A stretch of DNA of 64,000 bases from Neisseria mucosa (GCA_003028315.1 CP028150.1:186001-250000), one strand, 5' to 3'; shown: positions 41,837-50,884, numbered from the stretch's first letter. The notes: generated by a model not told the origin, from the sequence alone. Translations and numbers: made by a program.

Positions 41837-43918
41837 ATGAAATCGCTCAAAACGTTCCTTATTTGGGGCATTGTGGTTTTGGTCGGCGTAGCGTCCTTTA
41901 CCACTTTGGCCCTCAGTCGGGGCGAGCAGGTCAGTGCGGTATGGATGGTCACCGCCGCCGTGTCGGTGTACTGCATCGCTTACCGTTTTTACAGTCTCTA
42001 CATCGCCAAATATGTGATGCAGCTTGATCCGAACCGCCTCACGCCCGCCGAGCGGCACAATGACGGTTTGGACTATGTGCCGACACACAAAGGCGTATTG
42101 TTCGGACACCACTTTGCCGCGATTGCGGGCGCAGGTCCCTTGGTCGGTCCCGTGCTGGCTGCGCAAATGGGTTATCTGCCGGGTACGCTGTGGATTATCT
42201 TCGGCGTAGTGTTTGCCGGCGCGGTACAAGACATGATGGTCTTGTTCGTCTCCATGCGCCGCGACGGTAAGTCTTTGGGCGATATCGTAAAACAAGAACT
42301 CGGCACCGTCCCCGGCGTGATTGCGTCCATCGGTATTTTGATGATTATGGTTATCATCATGGCGGTGTTGGCGCTGATTGTGGTGAAAGCACTGGTTCAC
42401 AGCCCTTGGGGTACGTTTACGATTGCCGCCACCATGCCGATTGCTCTGTTTATGGGTATTTACACCCGCTATATCCGTCCGGGCAAAATCGGCGAGATTT
42501 CCATCGTCGGCTTTATCCTGCTGATGCTGGCGGTCATTTACGGCGACAATGTGGCGCACAGCTCCATCGGTCACTGGTTTGACCTTGACGGCATCCAGCT
42601 CACTTGGGCGATTATGATTTACGGCTTCGTGGCATCAGTATTGCCGGTATGGCTGCTGCTGACTCCGCGCGACTATCTCTCTACCTTCCTGAAAATCGGT
42701 ACGATTGTCGCACTCGCCATCGGCATCCTCATCGTCAGCCCTGCTCTGCAAATGCCTGCCGTAACCCACTTTATCGACGGTTCCGGCCCTGTATTCTCAG
42801 GCGCATTGTTCCCGTTCCTCTTCATTACCATCGCCTGTGGCGCGGTTTCAGGCTTCCACGCGCTGATTTCTTCCGGTACTACGCCGAAAATGCTGGAAAA
42901 CGAAACCCACGTCCGCATGATCGGTTACGGCGGTATGTTGATGGAAAGTTTCGTGGCCATTATGGCGCTTGCTGCTGCCGCATCGCTTGATCCCGGTGTG
43001 TACTTCGCCATGAACAGCCCTGCCGCCCTGATCGGTACGGATGCCAATACCGCCGCTGAAGTGATTACCACCAAGCTGCAATTCCCTGTCGATGCCGCAA
43101 CCCTGTTGCACACCGCTAAGGAAGTGGGCGAAAACACCATCCTGTCCCGTGCGGGCGGTGCGCCTACCCTCGCAGTCGGTATGGCACACATCATGAGCCG
43201 CCTGATTCCGGGCGAAGCCATGATGGCATTCTGGTATCACTTTGCCCTGTTGTTTGAAGCCTTGTTCATCCTGACCGCCGTCGATGCCGGTACGCGCGTC
43301 GCACGTTTCATGATTCAAGACTTGGGCAGTATCTTCTACAAACCTTTCGGCAACACCGACTCCATCCCTGCCAACCTGATTGCAACCTTCTTCGCCGTGG
43401 CATTGTGGGGCTACTTCCTCTACACCGGCGTGACCGACCCGTTGGGCGGCATCAACTCGCTCTGGCCTTTGTTCGGCATCGCCAACCAAATGCTGGCAGG
43501 CGTAGCCTTGATTATGTGTGCCGTTGTGTTGATTAAGATGAAACGCGACCGTTATGTCTGGGTGGCACTCGTTCCCGCCGTCGGCGTACTGTTTGTAACC
43601 TGCTACGCCGGCCTGCAAAAACTGTTCCACAGCGACCCGCGCGTCAGCTTCCTTGCCCATGCCGGCAAATACAGCGAAGCATTGGCTAAAAACGAAGTCC
43701 TCGCGCCCGCTAAAGACATCGGCGAGATGTCGCAAATCATCTTCAACGACCAGATCAATGCCGGCCTGACCGCATTGTTCCTCTCCGTCGTCGTCGTCGT
43801 TGCCATCTACGGTGTGCGTACCGCTATGAAAGCACGCAAAGTCGGCTGGTCAACCGCCAAAGAAATTCCGGCGGTGTACCGCGACGGCAAACAACCGGAG
43901 GCACAAAGTGAAGCATAA
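41837..43918 (+). CDS. cstA: CstA-family transporter (pyruvate/peptide)
   Basis: A 693-residue inner-membrane protein with about 16-18 TM segments. CstA/BtsT proteins import pyruvate with protons, and CstA has also been linked to peptide uptake in carbon starvation. Family signature: TPAERHNDGLDYVPTHKGVLFGHHFAAIAGAGPLVGPVLAAQMGY, then SGFHALISSGTTPKML and GIANQMLAGVALI. It overlaps ybdD by 11 nt, the conserved cstA-ybdD pair. A TTAAGGATT site precedes the start. Confidence 0.94.
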   Translation: MKSLKTFLIWGIVVLVGVASFTTLALSRGEQVSAVWMVTAAVSVYCIAYRFYSLYIAKYVMQLDPNRLTPAERHNDGLDYVPTHKGVLFGHHFAAIAGAGPLVGPVLAAQMGYLPGTLWIIFGVVFAGAVQDMMVLFVSMRRDGKSLGDIVKQELGTVPGVIASIGILMIMVIIMAVLALIVVKALVHSPWGTFTIAATMPIALFMGIYTRYIRPGKIGEISIVGFILLMLAVIYGDNVAHSSIGHWFDLDGIQLTWAIMIYGFVASVLPVWLLLTPRDYLSTFLKIGTIVALAIGILIVSPALQMPAVTHFIDGSGPVFSGALFPFLFITIACGAVSGFHALISSGTTPKMLENETHVRMIGYGGMLMESFVAIMALAAAASLDPGVYFAMNSPAALIGTDANTAAEVITTKLQFPVDAATLLHTAKEVGENTILSRAGGAPTLAVGMAHIMSRLIPGEAMMAFWYHFALLFEALFILTAVDAGTRVARFMIQDLGSIFYKPFGNTDSIPANLIATFFAVALWGYFLYTGVTDPLGGINSLWPLFGIANQMLAGVALIMCAVVLIKMKRDRYVWVALVPAVGVLFVTCYAGLQKLFHSDPRVSFLAHAGKYSEALAKNEVLAPAKDIGEMSQIIFNDQINAGLTALFLSVVVVVAIYGVRTAMKARKVGWSTAKEIPAVYRDGKQPEAQSEA

Positions 43919-44102
43919 ACTCGCTGCTTGGTGGAAAACCGCCAAACTTACCGCCAACCTCATGGCAGGGGTGCCCGATTATGAAAACTACGTTGCACAA
44001 CAACGCAAACATAATCCCAACGCCCCCGTCATGACCGAGCTGCAATTTCAAGACTATTGTCGCAAACGCCGCTGCGGTGCAAACGGCGGAAGATGTTGCT
44101 AA
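43908..44102 (+). CDS. ybdD: YbdD/YjiX family small protein (DUF466)
   Basis: A 64-residue protein with the DUF466 pattern: GVPDYENYVAQQRKHNPNAPVMTELQFQDYCRKRRCG. It accompanies CstA-type transporters and is needed for their activity in some bacteria. Its ATG lies inside the end of cstA, so translation is coupled. The C-terminal GRCC is cysteine-rich compared with the usual ending. Confidence 0.9.
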   Translation: MKHKLAAWWKTAKLTANLMAGVPDYENYVAQQRKHNPNAPVMTELQFQDYCRKRRCGANGGRCC

Positions 44103-44119
44103 TCGCTTGAACGGTTGAA

Positions 44120-44155
44120 AAAAAGGTCGTCTGAAAGTTTTCAGACGACCTTTTT
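44120..44155. terminator. Inverted DUS pair, ybdD/prmB bidirectional terminator
   Basis: AAAAAGGTCGTCTGAAAG and TTTTCAGACGACCTTTTT abut between convergent genes with strong A/T-runs. Confidence 0.87.
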
Positions 44156-44183
44156 ATATTAATGCTGCTTGAAAAAGGACGGG

Positions 44184-45089
44184 TTAGTATTCGCCCAATA
44201 GCTGCTCGCGGGTCAGTAAGAATACGAATCCGTCGCCGCCGCTGGTTTCCAGCCAAGTAAACGGCAATTCGGGGTAGGCGGCTTCCAATACGTCGCGGTT
44301 GTGCCCGATTTCGACCAGCAGGACGCCTTTGGGATTCAAGTATTTGGCGGCGTGCAGCAGGATTTGGCGGGTGGCGTCCAAGCCGTCTTCGCCGCTGCCC
44401 AGGGCGAGTTCGGGTTCGTGCAGGTATTCGTCGGGCAACATATCGACCGATTCGGCATCGACGTAGGGCGGGTTGGAAACAATCAGGTCGTATGTGCCTT
44501 CCAATCCTTCGAACAAGTCGGTGTGAATCAGGTTGATGCGCTCTTCCAAACCATAATCTTCAACGTTGATGGCGGCTACTTCCAGCGCATCCAAACTCAA
44601 ATCGACGGCGTCAATTTCAGCGGCAGGGTAGTGGTGCGCCATTTGAATGGCGAGGCAGCCGCTGCCGGTACACAAATCCAATGCGCGGTGAACCAATTCG
44701 GGATGCTCTATCCATGGGGTGAGGCTGTCGCCGAGCAGCTCGTAAATAAACGAGCGCGGTACGATGACGCGTTCGTCAACATAAAAATCGAAATCGCCTT
44801 GCCATGCCTGATGGGTAAGGTAGGCGGCGGGGATGTGTTCGACTGCGCGGCGTTCCAGTACTGCCAACACTTCTTCTTTCTCGCTTTGCAGCAGCTTAGC
44901 ATCGAGGTAGGGCTCCAGCGTGTCCAAAGGCAGGTTGAGGGTATGCAGGATGAGGTAGGCGGCTTCGTCGTGCGCGTTGTCCGAGCCATGCCCGAAAAAC
45001 AAACCGGCATCGTTGAAACGGCTGACGGCGAAACGCAGGATGTCGCGGACGGAGGTCAATTCTTGGGCTGCTTGGGTAAACATATTCAT
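44184..45089 (-). CDS. prmB: Ribosomal protein L3 N5-glutamine methyltransferase PrmB
   Basis: SAM-dependent methylation of a glutamine in L3. The SAM site is ALDLCTGSGCLAIQMA and the catalytic motif IVSNPPYVDAES. FGHGSDNAHDEAAYLIL at the N-terminus and VPRSFIYELLGD distinguish PrmB from PrmC. The ATG at 45089 (MNMFTQAAQEL, 301 aa) has AAGGA upstream and is preferred to a longer frame. Confidence 0.92.
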   Translation of the reverse strand: MNMFTQAAQELTSVRDILRFAVSRFNDAGLFFGHGSDNAHDEAAYLILHTLNLPLDTLEPYLDAKLLQSEKEEVLAVLERRAVEHIPAAYLTHQAWQGDFDFYVDERVIVPRSFIYELLGDSLTPWIEHPELVHRALDLCTGSGCLAIQMAHHYPAAEIDAVDLSLDALEVAAINVEDYGLEERINLIHTDLFEGLEGTYDLIVSNPPYVDAESVDMLPDEYLHEPELALGSGEDGLDATRQILLHAAKYLNPKGVLLVEIGHNRDVLEAAYPELPFTWLETSGGDGFVFLLTREQLLGEY

Positions 45090-45171
45090 CAAAATCCTTA
45101 ATGGTCGGAGCACCGTCCTTCGGGCGGCAGAATCGGGAAGTCATTTGTTGCAAAGCGGAGCGATTATAACA

Positions 45172-45205
45172 GAGGTCGTCTGAAAGCATGGTTTCAGACG
45201 ACCTC
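45172..45205. terminator. Inverted DUS pair between cytochrome c gene and prmB
   Basis: GAGGTCGTCTGAAA and TTTCAGACGACCTC, 8-nt loop, 16 nt after the cytochrome stop. Confidence 0.7.
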
Positions 45206-45221
45206 TTGGGTGCGGAAGCGG

Positions 45222-45620
45222 TTATTTTTTGCCTTTTGCCGCTTTCACATCTTTTTCGGTGATGGTGCCGCCGCCGTTATCAAATGCATTCATAATGTAG
45301 GTCGAAACTGCTGCTACGTCCGCTTCGTTAATGGCTGTTGCAGGCATGAAGCCGTTGTAGGGTTTGCCGTTAACCTTGATCGGGCCGTTGATGCCTTTGA
45401 GCATGCTGTTCAACAGTACCTGCGGTTTTTTCATGATGTAGTCGGAACGGAACAGGGGCGGGAACATTGCTCCTCTGCCTTCGCCTTTTTTACCGTGGCA
45501 GGCGGCGCAGTTGGTTTCGTAAATTTTCTGCCCTTGCGCCATCTGTGCGGCATCGGCGGCGAAGGTTGGGGCGGAAAAGCAGGAGAGTGCGGCAAGTGTC
45601 AGGATGTGGATGGTTTTCAT
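45222..45620 (-). CDS. Periplasmic c-type cytochrome
   Basis: A 132-residue monohaem cytochrome c. The signal peptide MKTIHILTLAALSCFSAPTFA is followed by haem-binding CAACH (C38-H42) in KIYETNCAACHGKKGEGRGAMFPPL and a probable axial methionine in YNGFMPATAI. It resembles the small soluble cytochromes that carry electrons to terminal oxidases or nitrite reductase in Neisseria; its exact partner is unknown. The ATG at 45620 with GGAC upstream gives the proper signal. hemH lies just upstream on the same strand, a sensible neighbour for a haem protein. Confidence 0.88.
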   Translation of the reverse strand: MKTIHILTLAALSCFSAPTFAADAAQMAQGQKIYETNCAACHGKKGEGRGAMFPPLFRSDYIMKKPQVLLNSMLKGINGPIKVNGKPYNGFMPATAINEADVAAVSTYIMNAFDNGGGTITEKDVKAAKGKK

Positions 45621-45682
45621 GGTTTGTCCTTGCAGATGGTCGGGATGTTTTTGTTTTAAAGGAATAGGGCAATCATACAATA

Positions 45683-45728
45683 AAGGTCGTCTGAAAACCT
45701 ATCCTGCCGAAGCTTTTCAGACGACCTT
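45683..45728. terminator. Inverted DUS pair, hemH terminator
   Basis: AAGGTCGTCTGAAAA and TTTTCAGACGACCTT around a 16-nt loop, between hemH and the cytochrome gene. Confidence 0.7.
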
Positions 45729-45759
45729 AGATTTAAGTCAAAGAAACAACGGGGATGCT

Positions 45760-46770
45760 TCAAACCCATCCGCACAAATTGCGCCGCACCAAATCTGCCA
45801 GTGCGCCTATCCATTCTGCGCTGTCGTTCAGGCAGGGGATATAGCGGTATTCTTTACCGCCGGCGGCATGAAATTGTTCGCGCCCCATCAAAGCGATTTC
45901 TTCCATCGTTTCCAAGCAGTCTGCCATGAAGCCCGGACAGAAAACGTCCAATTTCGTTATGCCTTGTTTCGGCAGTTCGTCAAACAGAACCTGCGTACTC
46001 GGTTTAACCCATTTCGCCTTGCCGAACTGGCTTTGGAAGGAGACGATATATTCCTGCTCAGTCAGTCCCAAGGCTTCGGCAAGCAGTTTGGCCGTATGGC
46101 GGCATTCGTCGGGATAAGGGTCGCCCTCGTCGTACTGTTTCTGCGGTATGCCGTGAAAACTCAGCATCAGTTTTTCGCCGCGTCCGTGTTCCGTCCAATA
46201 TGCCTGAATATGTTTTTTCATGGCTTCGATATAGCCTGCATCCTCGTAGAAACGGGACACCGTGCGTATGCTGAGTTGGTTGCGCTGGCGCAGTAATTGC
46301 AAGAATACTTTATCCAAAGCCGCACCTGTGCTCGATGCCGCATATTGCGGGTAGAGTGGGACTACCAAAAGATTACCGATGCCTTGCGATTTCAATTCCG
46401 CCAAGACGTCGTCAACGCCCGGGTTGCCGTAAGTCATGGCGTAGCGGACGGTTATATCCGGCAGTAGTTTGCCCAAGGTTTCGGCTTGGCGTGCGGTATA
46501 AACCAATAAGGGTGAGCCGTCTTTAAACCAGATTTTTTCATAGGCGTGCGCGCTTTTTTTCGGGCGCAGCGTCAGTATCAGGCCGCGCAAGATCGGTTGC
46601 CACAATAGCTTCGGCAGTTCCACCACGCGTTGGTCGGATAAAAAGTCGAGCAGGTAGGGTTTGACGGCTTGTGCGGTCGGAGCATCCGGTGTGCCGAGGT
46701 TAAGCAGTAGGACGGCGGTACGGTTTTGTTCGGTATAGGGGAGGGGAGGCTCTGGCAGGAAACGGGGCAT
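45760..46770 (-). CDS. hemH: Ferrochelatase HemH
   Basis: Inserts Fe2+ into protoporphyrin IX, the last step of haem synthesis. Motifs: LLLNLGTPDAPTAQAVKPYLLDFLSDQRVV, AMTYGNPGVDDVL, LLVVPLYPQYAASSTGAAL and LMLSFHGIPQKQYDEGDPYPDEC with the metal-site histidine, then FCPGFMADCLETMEEI. The ATG at 46770 (MPRFLPEPPLPYT, 336 aa) gives the usual length; an in-frame upstream extension runs through a DUS and is not conserved-looking. Confidence 0.95.
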   Translation of the reverse strand: MPRFLPEPPLPYTEQNRTAVLLLNLGTPDAPTAQAVKPYLLDFLSDQRVVELPKLLWQPILRGLILTLRPKKSAHAYEKIWFKDGSPLLVYTARQAETLGKLLPDITVRYAMTYGNPGVDDVLAELKSQGIGNLLVVPLYPQYAASSTGAALDKVFLQLLRQRNQLSIRTVSRFYEDAGYIEAMKKHIQAYWTEHGRGEKLMLSFHGIPQKQYDEGDPYPDECRHTAKLLAEALGLTEQEYIVSFQSQFGKAKWVKPSTQVLFDELPKQGITKLDVFCPGFMADCLETMEEIALMGREQFHAAGGKEYRYIPCLNDSAEWIGALADLVRRNLCGWV

Positions 46771-46807
46771 GGTTTGTTTCTTTAATATTGAATGATTTTT
46801 TGTGTGA

Positions 46808-46861
46808 AAGGTCATCTGAAAAACAAAGGGAATAATCAAGTTAAACGTTTTCAGACGACCT
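46808..46861. other. DUS pair between tgt and hemH, one copy mutated
   Basis: AAGGTCATCTGAAAA (G to A in the core) and TTTTCAGACGACCT, widely spaced. Only the second copy is a perfect uptake sequence. Confidence 0.5.
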
Positions 46862-46880
46862 CGATAAGCATGGTTCAATC

Positions 46881-47996
46881 TCAATCCACCCCGCGGGCGC
46901 GGTTTTCATGGAATTGCGCCTGCCAATCAGCAAATTTCTCTTGCTCGATGGCTTCGCGCATTTCTGCCATGATGACTTGGTAGAAATGCAGGTTGTGGAT
47001 GGTGTTGAGCTGTGCGCCCAAGATTTCGCCGGCGCGGTGCAGGTGGTGCAGGTAAGCGCGGCTGAAGTTTTGGCAGGCGTAGCAGGTGCAGCTTTCGTCT
47101 ATCGGGCGTTTGTCGAGCTTGTGTTTGGCGTTTTTGATTTTCAAATCGCCGAAACGGGTGAACAGCCAGCCGTTGCGCGCATTGCGGGTGGGCATGACGC
47201 AGTCGAACATGTCCACGCCGTGCGCCACGCCGTAAACGAGGTCTTCGGGCGTGCCGACGCCCATCAGGTAATGCGGTTTGTGTTCGGGCAGCATCGGTCC
47301 GACGGTGCGCAGCATGCGGTACATTTCGGGTTTGGGTTCGCCGACGGACAGTCCGCCGATGGCAAGCCCGGGGAAGTCGAATTGTTCCAAGCCGCGCAGC
47401 GATTCTTCGCGCAAATCTTCATACATCGCGCCTTGCACGATGCCGAACAGGGCATTCGGGTTCTTCAAATCTTCAAAGGCTTTTTTGCTGCGTTCTGCCC
47501 AACGCAGGCTCATTTGCAGGGATTTTTGCGCCTGTTCGTGCGTTGCTTCGCCGGGTGTGCATTCGTCCAACTGCATCACGATGTCGGAATTGAGTACGGT
47601 TTGGATTTTCATGGAGATTTCGGGCGAGAGGAAGAGTCTGTCGCCGTTGATCGGGCTTTGGAAGGTGCAGCCTTCTTCAGTGAGTTTGCGCATGTCGGAG
47701 AGCGAGAAAACCTGAAAACCGCCCGAGTCGGTCAAGATGGGTTTGTTCCAGCCGATAAAATCGTGCAGGCCGCCAAATTGTTCGATGACTTCCAAACCGG
47801 GGCGCAGCCATAAATGGTAAGTGTTGCCCAAAATAATTTGTGCCTTGATGTCGTGCAGGTTTTGCGGATTCATCGCCTTAACCGAGCCGTAAGTGCCAAC
47901 CGGCATAAATACGGGCGTTTCGATTTTGCCGTGGTTCAGTTCCAGCGTGCCGCGTCGGGCATGACCATCTTTTTTATGTAAGGTAAATTTGAGCAT
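46881..47996 (-). CDS. tgt: tRNA-guanine transglycosylase (Tgt)
   Basis: Exchanges G34 for preQ1 in tRNAs for Asp, Asn, His and Tyr. Motifs: ILGNTYHLWLRPGLE, PILTDSGGFQVFSL with the substrate aspartate, GGLSVGEPKPEMYRML, DCVMPTRNARNGWLFT with the nucleophile Asp, and the zinc site CTCYACQNFSRAYLHHL. At 371 residues it is complete. It heads a minus-strand series tgt-hemH-cytochrome-prmB broken by DUS pairs. Confidence 0.96.
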   Translation of the reverse strand: MLKFTLHKKDGHARRGTLELNHGKIETPVFMPVGTYGSVKAMNPQNLHDIKAQIILGNTYHLWLRPGLEVIEQFGGLHDFIGWNKPILTDSGGFQVFSLSDMRKLTEEGCTFQSPINGDRLFLSPEISMKIQTVLNSDIVMQLDECTPGEATHEQAQKSLQMSLRWAERSKKAFEDLKNPNALFGIVQGAMYEDLREESLRGLEQFDFPGLAIGGLSVGEPKPEMYRMLRTVGPMLPEHKPHYLMGVGTPEDLVYGVAHGVDMFDCVMPTRNARNGWLFTRFGDLKIKNAKHKLDKRPIDESCTCYACQNFSRAYLHHLHRAGEILGAQLNTIHNLHFYQVIMAEMREAIEQEKFADWQAQFHENRARGVD

Positions 47997-48206
47997 AGGT
48001 TGTATCTATAAATGTAGGAAACGGCGTGCGAAGCCGCCGTGCAGTCAAACGATTGAGGTAAAAACGCGATTATAAAGGATTTTCATTGCAATAGCGGTGT
48101 TTGAATATTTCAGACGACCTTATTCGTATCGAGATGTTCACTGTTGAAAATGTTTCAAAAAAATCACAATGTTCCGACAATGTCGTCTGAAACCTCGTTT
48201 TCATAC

Positions 48207-48236
48207 TTGCCATTGCGTCAAAGTATCGTCTATAAT
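48207..48236 (+). promoter_or_regulatory. Putative sigma-70 promoter of tRNA-Val
   Basis: TTGCCA (48207-48212), an 18-bp spacer and TATAAT (48231-48236), 16 bp before the tRNA. Part of the -35 side lies near a degenerate DUS (TGTCGTCTGAAAC at 48181). Confidence 0.65.
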
Positions 48237-48252
48237 CCGAACCCTGTTAAAC

Positions 48253-48329
48253 AGGCACGTAGCTCAGTTGGTTAGAGCACCACCTTGACATGGTGGGGGT
48301 CGTTGGTTCGAATCCAATCGTGCCTACCA
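48253..48329 (+). tRNA. tRNA-Val(GAC)
   Basis: A 77-nt cloverleaf with CCA encoded. Acceptor AGGCACG pairs with CGTGCCT, the D arm has AGCTCAGTTGGTTAGAGC, the anticodon stem-loop CCACC-TTGACAT-GGTGG has GAC at 48287-48289, and the T arm is GTTGG-TTCGAAT-CCAAT. It closely resembles E. coli tRNA-Val(GAC). Confidence 0.97.
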
Positions 48330-48338
48330 AATTTCCCA

Positions 48339-48363
48339 AACGGCATTTATGCCGTTATTTTTT
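48339..48363 (+). terminator. Intrinsic terminator between tRNA-Val and thrS
   Basis: AACGGCA-TTTA-TGCCGTT followed by ATTTTTTT: a perfect 7-bp stem and a U-run, not DUS-based. The thrS ATG is only 20 nt beyond it, with the ribosome site between, so thrS must be reached by readthrough or from a promoter overlapping the tRNA. Confidence 0.85.
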
Positions 48364-48383
48364 AATGTTTTGGAGCTTTTTTG

Positions 48384-50297
48384 ATGTTGAACATTACCTT
48401 GCCGGACGGCTCAGTCCGCCAATACGAATCGCCCGTTACCGTGGCACAGATTGCCGCGTCTATCGGAGCAGGTTTGGCGAAGGCGACGGTGGCGGGTAAG
48501 GTAAACGGCAAATTGGTCGATGCGTGCGATCCGATTACCGAAGATTCAACCGTCCAAATCATTACCCCGAAAGACCAAGAAGGCGTTGAAATCATCCGCC
48601 ACTCTTGCGCCCACCTTGTCGGTCATGCGGTCAAGCAGCTCTATCCTAATGCAAAAATGGTTATCGGCCCCGTCATTGAAGAGGGCTTTTATTACGATAT
48701 TGCGACGGAAAAACCGTTTACGCCTGAAGATGTCGCTGTCATCGAAGCGCGCATGAAAGAATTGATTGCACAAGATTATGATGTAATCAAAATCATGACT
48801 CCGCGCGCCGAAACCATCAAAATTTTCCAAGATCGCGGCGAAGAATACAAACTGCGCCTGATTGAAGATATGCCCGAAGTTGAAGCAATGGGTATGTATC
48901 ATCATCAGGAATATGTCGATATGTGCCGCGGTCCGCACGTTCCGAACACCCGCTTCCTGAAAAACTTCAAGCTGACCAAGCTGGCAGGCGCATACTGGCG
49001 CGGCGACAGCAATAATGAAATGCTGCAACGCATTTACGGTACAGCTTGGGCAACAAAAGACGAATTAAAAGCCTATATCCAGCGTATTGAAGAAGCAGAA
49101 AAACGTGACCACCGCAAATTGGGCAAGCAACTGGATTTGTTCCACTTGCAAGACGAAGCGCCGGGTATGGTGTTTTGGCATCCTAAAGGTTGGGCTTTGT
49201 GGCAGACTATTGAGCAGCATATGCGTAAAGAGCTGAATGCCGCCGGTTACAAAGAAGTCAAAACCCCCCAAATCATGGATAAAACCTTTTGGGAAAAATC
49301 CGGTCACTGGGATAACTACAAAGACAATATGTTCGTAACCAGTTCGGAAAAACGTGAATACGCGGTTAAGCCGATGAACTGCCCGGGACATGTTCAGATT
49401 TTCAATAACGGTCTGCGCTCGTACCGCGATTTGCCAATGCGTTTAGCAGAATTTGGTTCTTGCCATCGCAACGAGCCGAGCGGTGCATTACATGGACTGA
49501 TGCGTGTCCGAGGTTTTGTACAAGACGATGCGCATATTTTCTGTACCGAAGATCAAATCGTCAGCGAAGCGCGGGCATTCAATGAATTGCTGGTTCGTAT
49601 TTACAAGCAATTCGGTTTCCATGATGTGTCCGTCAAACTTTCACTGCGTCCTGAGAAGCGTGCCGGTTCAGACGACGTCTGGGATAAGGCAGAACAAGGC
49701 CTGCGCGAAGCATTGACTGCTTGCGGCGTGGAATGGGGCGAATTGCCGGGTGAAGGTGCGTTCTACGGACCTAAAATCGAATATCATGTTAAAGATGCAT
49801 TGGGACGTTCTTGGCAGTGTGGTACGCTGCAACTGGACTTTGTATTGCCGGAACGTTTAGATGCAGAATATGTAACCGAAAACAATGACCGCGCCCGTCC
49901 GGTAATGTTGCACCGAGCCATTTTGGGTTCTTTGGAACGATTTATCGGTATTTTGATTGAAAACCATGCAGGTTCTTTCCCACTATGGTTGGCGCCGGTT
50001 CAAATGGTGATTATGAATATCACCGAAAATCAAGCAGATTACTGCCGTGAAGTGGCTGCCAAATTGCAGGCTGCTGGCTTCCGTGTAGAGCTGGATTTGC
50101 GTAACGAAAAAATCGGTTACAAAATCCGTGATAACAGCCAATACCGCTTCCCTTATCAAATCGTTGTCGGCGATAAAGAGAAGCAAGAAAACAAAGTGGC
50201 CGTGCGCCGCAAAGCAGAAGACTTGGGTTCTTTGGATTTGGATGATTTCATTGCGCAACTGCAGCAAGAAATCGCAGACGCCCTCGTCAACCATTAA
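48384..50297 (+). CDS. thrS: Threonyl-tRNA synthetase
   Basis: Charges tRNA-Thr. The order is TGS domain (MLNITLPDGSVRQYE...), SAD editing domain (HSCAHLVGHAVKQLYP...H and YHHQEYVDMCRGPHVP), class II core (MNCPGHVQIF, CHRNEPSGALHGLMRVRGFVQDDAHIFC with zinc ligands, and motif 3 MLHRAILGSLERFIGIL) and an anticodon-binding domain. The ATG at 48384 with TGGAG at 48371 is preferred over a TTG one codon upstream. Length 637. It heads the thrS-infC-rpmI-rplT unit conserved in many bacteria. Confidence 0.97.
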   Translation: MLNITLPDGSVRQYESPVTVAQIAASIGAGLAKATVAGKVNGKLVDACDPITEDSTVQIITPKDQEGVEIIRHSCAHLVGHAVKQLYPNAKMVIGPVIEEGFYYDIATEKPFTPEDVAVIEARMKELIAQDYDVIKIMTPRAETIKIFQDRGEEYKLRLIEDMPEVEAMGMYHHQEYVDMCRGPHVPNTRFLKNFKLTKLAGAYWRGDSNNEMLQRIYGTAWATKDELKAYIQRIEEAEKRDHRKLGKQLDLFHLQDEAPGMVFWHPKGWALWQTIEQHMRKELNAAGYKEVKTPQIMDKTFWEKSGHWDNYKDNMFVTSSEKREYAVKPMNCPGHVQIFNNGLRSYRDLPMRLAEFGSCHRNEPSGALHGLMRVRGFVQDDAHIFCTEDQIVSEARAFNELLVRIYKQFGFHDVSVKLSLRPEKRAGSDDVWDKAEQGLREALTACGVEWGELPGEGAFYGPKIEYHVKDALGRSWQCGTLQLDFVLPERLDAEYVTENNDRARPVMLHRAILGSLERFIGILIENHAGSFPLWLAPVQMVIMNITENQADYCREVAAKLQAAGFRVELDLRNEKIGYKIRDNSQYRFPYQIVVGDKEKQENKVAVRRKAEDLGSLDLDDFIAQLQQEIADALVNH

Positions 50298-50314
50298 TTT
50301 TTATAGGAGTATTC

Positions 50315-50836
50315 ATCATCGCTCAAGAACGCGAAGCACGAATCAATGGCGAAATTACCGCTAAAGAAGTGCGTTTAATCAGTGAGTCAGGCGAACAGCT
50401 TGGTGTTGTATCGGTTCGTGAAGCTTTGGCCATGGCCGAAGAGCAGGATGTGGATTTGGTAGAGATTTCCCCTACTGCCAAACCGCCTGTGTGCAAACTG
50501 ATGGATTACGGTAAATATAAATACCAACAAGCCAAGAAACGCGACGAAGCCAAGAAAAACCAGAAGCAGGTACAAATTAAGGAAATCAAATTCCGTCCGG
50601 GTACCGATGAAGGCGATTATCAAATCAAAATGCGCAACATCAACCGCTTCTTGGCTGACGGCGATAAAGTCAAAGTCACGCTTCGTTTCCGCGGGCGTGA
50701 AATGGCTCACCAGCAACTCGGTGCGCAACTTTTAGAGCGCGTAAAAGAGGATTTGGCGGAAGTGGCTCAAATCGAATCCTTCCCTAAAATGGAAGGCCGT
50801 CAAATGGTGATGATGATTGCACCGAAGAAAAAATAA
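50315..50836 (+). CDS. infC: Translation initiation factor IF-3, AUC start codon
   Basis: IF-3 keeps 30S subunits free and checks start codons. The conserved N-terminus IAQEREARINGEITAKEVRLI begins upstream of any ATG/GTG/TTG, so the start must be a rare AUC at 50315 (or the next AUC at 50318), served by AGGAG at 50305-50309. E. coli infC likewise uses a rare AUU for autoregulation, as IF-3 discriminates against such codons. NTD linker and CTD motifs (KLMDYGKYKYQQAKK, EIKFRPGTDEGDYQIK, VTLRFRGREMAHQQLG) are complete. Product is 173 aa. Confidence 0.93.
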   Translation: MIAQEREARINGEITAKEVRLISESGEQLGVVSVREALAMAEEQDVDLVEISPTAKPPVCKLMDYGKYKYQQAKKRDEAKKNQKQVQIKEIKFRPGTDEGDYQIKMRNINRFLADGDKVKVTLRFRGREMAHQQLGAQLLERVKEDLAEVAQIESFPKMEGRQMVMMIAPKKK

Positions 50837-50850
50837 AGTTATAATTTTCA

Positions 50851-50884
50851 GCTTACCCCGATTGCCGCTTCGGAGTAAGCTTTT
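50851..50884 (+). promoter_or_regulatory. Hairpin with short U-run between infC and rpmI
   Basis: GCTTACCCCGA pairs with TCGGAGTAAGC (one mismatch) and is followed by TTTTG. It lies 14 nt after infC and about 100 nt before rpmI. It may be a partial terminator or an L20-type leader structure; I cannot distinguish these by eye. Confidence 0.55.
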
